Shown: piece after piece, positions 11,462-18,288 of the stretch | How positions within the stretch are numbered: the stretch's first letter is position 1 | How the letters are laid out: each line of letters opens with the position of its first letter | The notes under the pieces: generated by a model | The model's database searches: none | Told to the model about the DNA's origin: nothing | What the model saw: only the letters and a program-made list of their open reading frames with translations | Assembly (NCBI GenBank): GCA_002171575.2 | Contig: NHEI02000008.1 | Span: 1-18,288 of the forward strand | Reading direction: 5' to 3' | Length of the DNA stretch: 18,288 nt | Source: Flavobacteriaceae bacterium TMED81 | GTDB lineage: Bacteria; Bacteroidota; Bacteroidia; Flavobacteriales; Flavobacteriaceae | Translations under genes and position numbers: made by a program

Positions 11462-14242
11462 TTGCGATTGAAAAAAGAGAATAAAATACGGGTTAAAGGT
11501 GCCCGCATGCACAACCTGAAGAACATTACTGTTGATATCCCAAGCAAAAAACTGGTGGTGTTTACTGGCCTCTCTGGATCTGGGAAATCGAGTTTGGCTT
11601 TTGATACCCTCTATGCGGAAGGCCAGCGTCGATATGTGGAGAGCTTATCATCCTATGCCAGACAATTCTTAGGACGGCTCGACAAACCGAAAGTAGATAA
11701 AATCGAAGGTTTAGCGCCTGCAATCGCAATCGAACAAAAAGTCAATAGCACCAACCCCAGATCGACCGTGGGTACCACAACAGAAATCTATGATTACCTC
11801 AAGTTGCTTTATGCTCGGATTGGCACAACCTACTCCCCCATTTCGAATGAAGTTGTTACCAAAGACAGCGTTTCAGATATCCTCGATCAAATCAAATCAT
11901 ATGAAGAAGGGACAAAACTAATTGTTCTTGCTCCTATTCATATCGATCAGAATCGGTCTCTAGATCAAATCCTAAATCTCTTTGCACAACAAGGATATGC
12001 ACGGGTTCAAGTCAATGGAGAAATCGTACGAATCAACGAAGTCAAAGACAACCCTTCTTCGGATTGCCATCTGGTTGTCGATCGAGTCATTCTCAAAAAA
12101 GATGAAGATGCGTTAAGTCGACTGGCAGACTCACTAGAAACCGCATTTTTTGAAGGGAAAGGAGAAATCCAACTCTTTTTTCCTGACGATAATAAAACCC
12201 TCCATTTCTCAAATCAGTTTGCCAGAGACGGAATGCCCTTTATCGAACCAAGTCCACATCTGTTTAGCTTTAACAATCCCTTGGGCGCTTGTCCCGACTG
12301 TGAAGGTTATGGCGACTTGATTGGTATCGATCACGACTTGGTCATTCCCAACACGGGCTTGTCAATCTTTGAGGACGCAGTAGCACCTTGGCGGTCATCT
12401 AGCGCAAGTCGCTATAAAAAGAAACTCGTCGATACCGCAAATTTATTCGACTTTCCAATTCATAAACCTTATTTCCAACTCAGCGAAGAACACAAAGAAT
12501 TGCTCTGGCAAGGCAATAAACATTTTAAAGGGATTCACGCATTTTTCCAAAGACTCGAAAAGAAAAACTACAAGATTCAAAATCGCGTGATGCTCTCTCG
12601 CTACAGAGGACGAACAACATGCACAAGCTGTCAGGGAAAACGACTTCGGAAAGAAACACAGTATGTCAAAATCTGTGGGAAATCAATCAATGACCTGGTC
12701 GATATGCCTGTCGATGAGCTCCTACAATTCATGCAAACGCTGCAACTCTCGAAGCACGACCTGCAAATCGCTGAACGCTTGCTCGTCGAGATCAACAACC
12801 GACTAAATTTTTTGTGTGAAGTGGGTTTATCTTACCTTACACTCAATCGGAAATCGAACAGCTTGTCCGGCGGAGAATCCCAACGAATCAACTTGGCAAC
12901 CTCGCTTGGCAGTAGCTTGGTTGGCTCAATGTATATCCTCGACGAACCGAGTATTGGCTTACATCCAAAAGACACCGAACGCCTGATTCGCATTTTAGAA
13001 AAACTGCGCGACTTGGGCAATACCGTCATCGTGGTGGAGCATGACGAGGACATCATACGTGCGGCAGATGAAATCATTGACCTCGGGCCAGAAGCTGGTG
13101 TTTTTGGAGGTGAAATTATTGCGCAAGGAACGCCAGAGGCGCTTTTGAAATCAAACGGCTTAACCGCTGATTATCTCAATGGAAAACAAAGCATTTCTAC
13201 AAAAACAAAACCCATTAAGTCGAAAAAATCGATTGAGCTGATCGGCGCTCGAGAAAACAACCTAAACAATATCGATGTGCGTTTCCCTTTGCATTGCATC
13301 ACAGCCGTGACAGGGGTTTCAGGAAGTGGCAAAAGCACATTGGTCAAAGGCATTCTATGGCCAGCATTGCTGCGAGAAAAAGGCGTGTTTACCGAAAAAG
13401 CGGGGCAACATACTGCCATTGCTGGGGATTTGAACGAAATTTCAGTTGTTGAATACATCAGCCAAAATCCAATCGGTACATCCTCTCGCTCCAACCCAGT
13501 AACCTATATCAAGGCCTACGACGACATTCGAAAGCTATTCGCTGCTCAACAAGCATCCAAACTTTCTGGGTACTCAGCCAAACACTTTTCGTTTAATGTG
13601 GACGGCGGACGTTGTGAAAGCTGTAAAGGAGAAGGCGAGGTTACGGTAGAAATGCAGTTTATGGCTGATGTTAAATTGCGATGTGACAGCTGCGACGGAA
13701 AGCGTTTTAAACGTGAGATTCTAGAAGTTCGTTTTGCTGAAAAAAATATTTTTGAAGTCTTATCGATGAGTGTCGATGAAGCCCTTGCGTTTTTTACACA
13801 ATACCAAGAGACAAAAATTGAGAAAAAAATCCAAGCCCTTGCAGATGTGGGCATGGGATATGTTGCTCTCGGACAATCTTCCTCTACCCTCTCAGGTGGG
13901 GAAGCCCAACGAATCAAACTGGCGAGCTATCTCACCAAAGGGAATAGCAAAGAAAGTATTTTGTTTCTCTTCGATGAGCCAACAACAGGACTGCATTTCC
14001 ACGATATTGGAAAGTTGTTGCAATCCTTCCGTCAACTTATCGACAGAGGACATACCATTATTGTGATTGAACACAACACACACCTTATCGAATATGTTGA
14101 TCACGTGATTGATTTGGGCCCCACAGGCGGACAAGGTGGTGGAAAACTCTTAGCCAGTGGAAAGCCAGAAGATATCGCCAAAAACAAAAAATCGAGTCTG
14201 TACAAACGCTTATTTGCCAATTCGCTTTACCAAACGAAGTAA
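11462..14242 (+). CDS. uvrA: Excinuclease ABC subunit A (UvrA)
   Basis: A 926-residue damage-recognition ATPase of nucleotide excision repair, acting with UvrB and UvrC (neither in this window). It has two ABC modules. The first has Walker A GLSGSGKSS (36-44) and signature LSGGESQR (near 469) with DEPSIGLHP. The second has Walker A GVSGSGKST (near 617) and signature LSGGEAQR (near 811) with DEPTTGLHF. Zinc-binding CxxC pairs are CPDC/CTSC (near 277 and 387) and CESC/CDSC (near 718 and 741). The start is TTG at 11462 or TTG at 11468, since an in-frame stop lies at 11450-11452 and no ATG precedes the conserved VKGARMHNLKN. The 3' end overlaps the convergent flippase gene by 33 bp. Confidence 0.97.
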   Translation: MRLKKENKIRVKGARMHNLKNITVDIPSKKLVVFTGLSGSGKSSLAFDTLYAEGQRRYVESLSSYARQFLGRLDKPKVDKIEGLAPAIAIEQKVNSTNPRSTVGTTTEIYDYLKLLYARIGTTYSPISNEVVTKDSVSDILDQIKSYEEGTKLIVLAPIHIDQNRSLDQILNLFAQQGYARVQVNGEIVRINEVKDNPSSDCHLVVDRVILKKDEDALSRLADSLETAFFEGKGEIQLFFPDDNKTLHFSNQFARDGMPFIEPSPHLFSFNNPLGACPDCEGYGDLIGIDHDLVIPNTGLSIFEDAVAPWRSSSASRYKKKLVDTANLFDFPIHKPYFQLSEEHKELLWQGNKHFKGIHAFFQRLEKKNYKIQNRVMLSRYRGRTTCTSCQGKRLRKETQYVKICGKSINDLVDMPVDELLQFMQTLQLSKHDLQIAERLLVEINNRLNFLCEVGLSYLTLNRKSNSLSGGESQRINLATSLGSSLVGSMYILDEPSIGLHPKDTERLIRILEKLRDLGNTVIVVEHDEDIIRAADEIIDLGPEAGVFGGEIIAQGTPEALLKSNGLTADYLNGKQSISTKTKPIKSKKSIELIGARENNLNNIDVRFPLHCITAVTGVSGSGKSTLVKGILWPALLREKGVFTEKAGQHTAIAGDLNEISVVEYISQNPIGTSSRSNPVTYIKAYDDIRKLFAAQQASKLSGYSAKHFSFNVDGGRCESCKGEGEVTVEMQFMADVKLRCDSCDGKRFKREILEVRFAEKNIFEVLSMSVDEALAFFTQYQETKIEKKIQALADVGMGYVALGQSSSTLSGGEAQRIKLASYLTKGNSKESILFLFDEPTTGLHFHDIGKLLQSFRQLIDRGHTIIVIEHNTHLIEYVDHVIDLGPTGGQGGGKLLASGKPEDIAKNKKSSLYKRLFANSLYQTK

Positions 14243-15664
14243 ATCGTCTGACAGCTTAAATTTTGCTACAATAAGGAAGTACAAGACCGAAACCAAAGCA
14301 GAAGTCAGCACAATATGAACAAGTGGTGAAAACGTCGAATCGATATACTGAAATAAAGTGTACAAAATTCCAACAGCAGCTAATGCCTTAAATAGATTCC
14401 AAGAGAGTGGATGCGCCTTGATCTTAAATTGTAAGTAGATCATTTTAACAACAATAGACAACCAAACAACAACCAAAGTCGCAAGTGCTGCTCCATCAAT
14501 ACCATACAGGGGAATCCATATCATATTCAGAACCGAAACCCCCAATGCCATGACAATCGAAAACACCAAACTGACTTGGTAAAACGAACTGTTGGAGATG
14601 ATGGCTCCACCACAACCAAATATCATCGTAATCAACTTGGCGAGCGAAATATACAAGACAACCAAAGTCGCTTTTTGATAACCAACATTCGGCAGTAGCG
14701 AGAAAAGGGCTTCGCTATTGAGATTGACCAACAAGAAAAACCAACCCGAAACAATCACCAAGTTCAGCGCACTTCTTCGATAAAGACTGTTCACTTCTTT
14801 GGTGTTGTTTTCATTGACCGCAGTGGCGACCAAGGGATTTAAAATTTGCCACATGGCACGTGCTGGTACCTCGACAATGGTAGCTGCAAAAATCGCAACC
14901 GCATAGAAAGCAGTTTGCTTGATTTCTTCTAATTGCGGGATCATAAACTTATCAATATCGATAATAAAACTGCCCGCAGAACCTGCCAATAAAATCGTAA
15001 CCGTATAGGTTAAAATCGAACGTATATTGGATGGGAAATGCATACGAATACGAAGGGGGTAGCAACGATTGGCCAAACCAATCATCAATAGCAAACGAAG
15101 ATAATATCCGCTCACCAAAGCCACCACAAAATTGTGGAATGACAAATCAAAAAAGTACAATACCATTAAAAGCAAAAAGAGGTAGAGTCTTGGAAATATC
15201 TCTTTTAAGGCATTTCCAGCAACCGACTGTAACTGTACACGTGCCCAAGCGTAAAAGACTTCAAAATAGGCCGTTGCAACAGCAACCACAAAAATAACCC
15301 AAGTGTAATTGGCAATGACTGGGTTTTGAATGGACAAGGCAGCTGAAATTGAATGGTAAAACAGCACCGCGATTCCCCCAACAACAAGTGCTATAAAAAG
15401 TGGTAAAAAAATGACAGAATACATAAAACGCTGCTTTTCTTCTTTGGTGTTGTAAGCGCTAAAAAATCGAATGATGGTTTGATGAACCCCAAATCCGATG
15501 AGTGGCATCAATAAATTTGATGTTGCCAATAAAAAAACAACCAACCCATATTCTTCAGCCGAAAGAAATAGTGGATAAAAAACCAGTGTGTTCAAACCCC
15601 CAATTGCAAAGGCAATGCCTATGATCAGTACATTTATCGAGGTTTGTTTGGCAACGATTCCCAT
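14210..15664 (-). CDS. Polysaccharide flippase (Wzx-like, MOP superfamily)
   Basis: A 484-residue integral membrane protein with about 12-14 hydrophobic segments spread over its length, beginning at about residue 10 (VLIIGIAFAIGGLNTLVFYPLFL). The N-terminal pattern, FLSAEEYGLVVFLLATSNLLMPLIGFGVHQTIIRFFSAY, is typical of oligosaccharide flippases that move lipid-linked sugars across the inner membrane. Its last 33 bp overlap the end of uvrA on the opposite strand. The ATG overlaps the stop codon of the glycosyltransferase gene by one base (TAATG), so both are probably translated from the same transcript. Substrate unknown; O-antigen, capsule or another surface glycan is likely. Confidence 0.9.
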   Translation of the reverse strand: MGIVAKQTSINVLIIGIAFAIGGLNTLVFYPLFLSAEEYGLVVFLLATSNLLMPLIGFGVHQTIIRFFSAYNTKEEKQRFMYSVIFLPLFIALVVGGIAVLFYHSISAALSIQNPVIANYTWVIFVVAVATAYFEVFYAWARVQLQSVAGNALKEIFPRLYLFLLLMVLYFFDLSFHNFVVALVSGYYLRLLLMIGLANRCYPLRIRMHFPSNIRSILTYTVTILLAGSAGSFIIDIDKFMIPQLEEIKQTAFYAVAIFAATIVEVPARAMWQILNPLVATAVNENNTKEVNSLYRRSALNLVIVSGWFFLLVNLNSEALFSLLPNVGYQKATLVVLYISLAKLITMIFGCGGAIISNSSFYQVSLVFSIVMALGVSVLNMIWIPLYGIDGAALATLVVVWLSIVVKMIYLQFKIKAHPLSWNLFKALAAVGILYTLFQYIDSTFSPLVHIVLTSALVSVLYFLIVAKFKLSDDLLRLVKRIGK

Positions 15665-16911
15665 TAGCTTTGCAATTGATTGAGTAGCAAATGTAAGTCT
15701 TCGGCTTGTTTTTCTCTCGAAAAGCTTTGGTCGGGCATGGCCAAAGGTGCAAAAGTTCCCGCTTTGTAGTCTTCAAATTGGCTTGCGATCCAAGTTGTGA
15801 TTTCATCGATTTCTTTGTATAAAAAGACCGCGCCAAGCTTGTATTCTTTAATCAGTTTGGACATATCCCCATGTTTGTTGACCAAGGCCAACACAGGTCG
15901 CCGAGCAGCCATATAGGCATACAACTTTCCATGAATCACCAATTGACTGTCTGGCTGGTCATTGCCCAATAACAATAAGATATGAGATTGTGGAAGAATA
16001 CGATCAATTTCATCTTTTGGTTGATAGCCGTATGGAATCACCTGATCTTTAAACTCCGCTGGAGGGTTTATGTTGTCAAACGCACCATACAGACGAAATC
16101 GAAGTTGCTTAGCAAAAAGCTCATCATTGGAAGAAAGGGTTTTTAAAATGGAAAAAACGGTATAAATGTGCTGATTGGTCTTTAAAGCACCCGCATAAGT
16201 CATGGTAAAATCCTGATGCAAATTGCCTTCCAATGGCTTTTCATAGCCATTGAATATGGAAACGACAGAGGAGTTGTAGGGCTTAAAATATGCAGATAAA
16301 CTCGGAGAGGTAGTTACAACACAATCGGCAGCAGAAACAACTTGCTGTTCCACTCGCTTATGCCGATTTCGAACATAAGACATCATCGGTAATTCGTGAT
16401 TGACAAAAAATTGTGACCAGGGGTCACGAAAATCGGCTAGCCATTGGATATCACTGGTCTTTCGGAAGGCATAGCCAACCAAATGCATACTGTGGGGAGG
16501 ACCAGTGGTGATCAACCAATTGGTGGGTTGTTCTGCCAATCGCTTTTTGACCAAGCGAATTGCGGGTTTGATAAAAAACTGACGGGCATCTGGAAAAAAG
16601 AAATTGGCGCGAATCCAGCGGATAAGATGGAACGCTAGTCCTTTCTTTGCGTTGGGTTTTGTCGTGTGATATAAGCGTTTGCCAGGTTCCCAAATCGATA
16701 GGGGAAAAACATGAATGTTGGGGTGACGCTGATCTATAAAGGTGGAATCTAAGGGGGTTCCTACCGGATTTTGGACGGTAATCACATCAATCGTCCAACC
16801 CTTCTTTGCGAGCTGGTTGACAAAGAACCACCAACGCTGTACTCCCGAGCCGCCTGCTGGTGGCCAGTAGTAGCTTACGAGTATGATATGTTTGTTCTTT
16901 GAATCTCCCAA
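15664..16911 (-). CDS. Glycosyltransferase, GT4-like (GT-B fold)
   Basis: A 415-residue putative glycosyltransferase. The N-terminus (HIILVSYYWPPAGGSGVQRWWFFVNQLAKKGW) is the glycine-rich start of GT-B family 4 enzymes. Further blocks are LITTGPPHSMHLVGYAFRK, WLADFRDPWSQFF, a VVTTSPSLSAYF stretch, FNGYE, and a C-terminal donor-binding region (ILLLLGNDQPDSQLVIHGKLYAYMAARRPVLALV). Proteins with this TGPPHS and ADFRDPW pattern are common in flavobacterial polysaccharide loci. The only usable start is TTG at 16911-16909; upstream, in-frame codons reach a stop without another start. It begins 4 bases after the YfhO-family stop and overlaps the flippase start, forming one operon. Sugar donor and acceptor are unknown. 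Confidence 0.88.
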   Translation of the reverse strand: MGDSKNKHIILVSYYWPPAGGSGVQRWWFFVNQLAKKGWTIDVITVQNPVGTPLDSTFIDQRHPNIHVFPLSIWEPGKRLYHTTKPNAKKGLAFHLIRWIRANFFFPDARQFFIKPAIRLVKKRLAEQPTNWLITTGPPHSMHLVGYAFRKTSDIQWLADFRDPWSQFFVNHELPMMSYVRNRHKRVEQQVVSAADCVVTTSPSLSAYFKPYNSSVVSIFNGYEKPLEGNLHQDFTMTYAGALKTNQHIYTVFSILKTLSSNDELFAKQLRFRLYGAFDNINPPAEFKDQVIPYGYQPKDEIDRILPQSHILLLLGNDQPDSQLVIHGKLYAYMAARRPVLALVNKHGDMSKLIKEYKLGAVFLYKEIDEITTWIASQFEDYKAGTFAPLAMPDQSFSREKQAEDLHLLLNQLQS

Positions 16912-16915
16912 TCGG

Positions 16916-18288
16916 TTATGGTTTTGATCGCTTCAACCCAATAGGCGCAAAAGAAAGGAGAATCAGCAAAGCAAAAATGCCATATCCAGCCAACTGAATG
17001 CGAGTGCCCCGAGCAATGACACCGGGCGCAAAACGAAAAACAACATCGTGCTGACCACCTGGAATAATCAGACCACGGAGTGCATAATTCACGCGGTAGT
17101 GGGGCGCTTCAACCTCATCGATATAGGCCTGCCACCCATGTGGATAGTGCATCTCCGAAAAGACTGCAAAAGCAGTTGATGAAACGGACGCTTTGTACCG
17201 CAACTCATTGGCTTTATGGGCAACCAAAGAAATCGAAGACAAACTGTCCAAAACAAATTCACGTTGCGGAATTGACTCTGTCGTAAGTGCCGTTTTCGCA
17301 AGGTTTTCTGTTGCCAAACGCTGGATTTCATCATCAGCAGAACGGCAGCTAATGACCTCTTCTACAAGCCATGCGTTCCCATAAGCGTTCGGATTAAGCC
17401 CCGCAGATAAACTACCATCTTCAGCGGTCTGTAGGGTGTATTTGATATTCAACATATTGACCACATTTGGCGTAATGGGCTCGCTGAGATGATAATTGTA
17501 TAATGCCTGCATACGATGTGGTTTGGCACCGTGATAACCCCCGATTGTATTGTGAAAATAAGCCGTTCGAGCATGAGCCATTGCCAAACGCGGCTCAAAC
17601 ACACGGTATCGTGTGCTGTCTTTTAATATCGCTCGGTCTGCTGCTGTCGCTTGAAAAGGACGTTGCATGACTGACTTGTTTGCAAAATCCTCACTGTTGA
17701 CATAGTTGCGACTGAATGACCATAAGTCGATAAGAATTACCAAAGCCACGACTGGAATAACATAGCGTTTTCGCTTTTCAATCAAAGTAAAACGACAAAT
17801 GACATACAACACAACAACAAAGCCAAGCGAACGCATCAAATCATTGAGAAGCATGGATTTTCGATCTTCCATCAAAGGGTTTAGGATTTCGGGATAAGCG
17901 GCAAAGGGTTCAAAAGCAGATTGGTAATCAAATACGGTCATGGCCGCAATCCACAACAAGCCCAAAATACCCAACACAATCAATGCGCTTCGGTTTATGC
18001 CTTTTTGGCGAGCCTGGTTCGAGGAATCAATCAAGCCGATCAAGCCCATAGCAGCAGCAATCGGAAAGCAGAGTTCCAGAATAACTTGCGCAGAGCTCAC
18101 CGCTCTAAACTTGTTGTAGAAGGGCACATAATCGATTAGAAACTGGGTGATTTGCGGAAGATGTTTTCCCCACGAAATCATTAATGAAACAAAGATGGAT
18201 GAAAGGAGAATGAAACGCCAACGCTTGTGCATGAGAAAAAAACCAATAATCGCGATAAAAAATACCGTTACACCAATATAGGCAGGTG
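16916..18288 (-). CDS. YfhO-family membrane protein, C-terminal part (5' end outside window)
   Basis: The frame stays open to the window edge, through a hydrophobic segment (PAYIGVTVFFIAIIGFFL) before the first internal ATG at 18232, so the gene's beginning lies beyond 18288. The visible 457 residues contain several transmembrane helices, for example VILELCFPIAAAMGLIGLI, SALIVLGILGLLWIAAMTVF, LGFVVVLYVICRF and VIPVVALVILIDLWSF. A periplasm-like soluble domain follows, then a final helix (GYGIFALLILLSFAPIG). The segment WGKHLPQITQFLIDYVPFYNKFRAVSSAQVI matches the YfhO (PF09586) pattern as I know it. In Firmicutes, YfhO proteins take part in glycosylating wall polymers; the role in Bacteroidota is unclear. 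The gene leads a tight operon with a glycosyltransferase and a flippase, which supports a glycan role. Confidence 0.85.
   Translation of the reverse strand, partial: PAYIGVTVFFIAIIGFFLMHKRWRFILLSSIFVSLMISWGKHLPQITQFLIDYVPFYNKFRAVSSAQVILELCFPIAAAMGLIGLIDSSNQARQKGINRSALIVLGILGLLWIAAMTVFDYQSAFEPFAAYPEILNPLMEDRKSMLLNDLMRSLGFVVVLYVICRFTLIEKRKRYVIPVVALVILIDLWSFSRNYVNSEDFANKSVMQRPFQATAADRAILKDSTRYRVFEPRLAMAHARTAYFHNTIGGYHGAKPHRMQALYNYHLSEPITPNVVNMLNIKYTLQTAEDGSLSAGLNPNAYGNAWLVEEVISCRSADDEIQRLATENLAKTALTTESIPQREFVLDSLSSISLVAHKANELRYKASVSSTAFAVFSEMHYPHGWQAYIDEVEAPHYRVNYALRGLIIPGGQHDVVFRFAPGVIARGTRIQLAGYGIFALLILLSFAPIGLKRSKP

Noticed and set aside
1450..18232. Numerous other open frames of 60-160 codons overlapping real genes on the other strand or frame
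   Set aside because: They lie inside genes with strong family matches, have no recognisable motifs and are explained as shadows of coding sequence.
1..18288. Mobile elements, CRISPR arrays, toxin-antitoxin or defence genes, tRNA and rRNA
   Set aside because: No transposase, integrase, regularly spaced repeats, cloverleaf structure or known defence domain was seen on either strand.

Overview
The window looks like chromosomal DNA of a member of the Bacteroidota, most likely order Flavobacteriales. The support is a TonB-dependent receptor barrel, a C-terminal tail resembling the type IX secretion (T9SS) sorting domain, a DUF2400/TIGR02757 protein, a YfhO-family membrane protein, the absence of clear Shine-Dalgarno sequences, and repeated copies of the Bacteroidota -7 promoter element TAnnTTTG just upstream of genes. 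Base composition looks moderate by eye. No tRNA, rRNA, CRISPR array, insertion sequence, phage or recognisable defence system was seen. The region is compact housekeeping DNA with many 1-10 bp gene overlaps.

Layout. (1) 1-1440, +: 3' part of a TonB-dependent receptor. (2) 1450-2576, -: msrA followed by folE with an ATGA overlap. (3) 2661-6052, +: a LolD-type ATPase, a DUF2400 protein, a dihydroorotase-like protein lacking the metal-binding HxH pair, and a serine esterase whose TTG start directly follows the previous gene's stop codon. (4) 6091-7870, -: an MBL-fold hydrolase, a membrane-anchored protein coupled to it, and a short lipoprotein gene with a sorting-type tail that is broken by a frameshift in a run of five C. 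(5) 7935-9389, +: a conserved protein of unknown function, divergent from the MBL gene. (6) 9386-10530: a bcp peroxidase (-) divergent from a cysteine-free endonuclease III (+). (7) 10527-11286, -: an ECF-type sigma factor followed by a 47-residue ORF. (8) 11462-14242, +: uvrA, divergent from the sigma gene. (9) 14210-18288, -: YfhO-family protein (cut by the window edge), glycosyltransferase and flippase, a tightly packed surface-glycan operon.

The genes fall into a DNA-repair/stress group (nth, uvrA, bcp, msrA, sigma factor), a cell-envelope group (receptor, LolD, lipoprotein, glycan operon) and a metabolic group (folE, dihydroorotase-like protein, esterase, MBL hydrolase). The least explained signals are in the 175-bp region between the sigma factor and uvrA. 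It holds a long inverted repeat that could sequester the sigma factor's start codon in the mRNA, a perfect 9+2+9 palindrome in front of uvrA, and divergent promoter motifs 3 bp apart. Other notable points are the Fe-S-less Nth, the degenerate dihydroorotase, the TAG-TTG junction, the frameshifted lipoprotein and four TTG starts. I found no clear evidence for a complete new multi-gene system.
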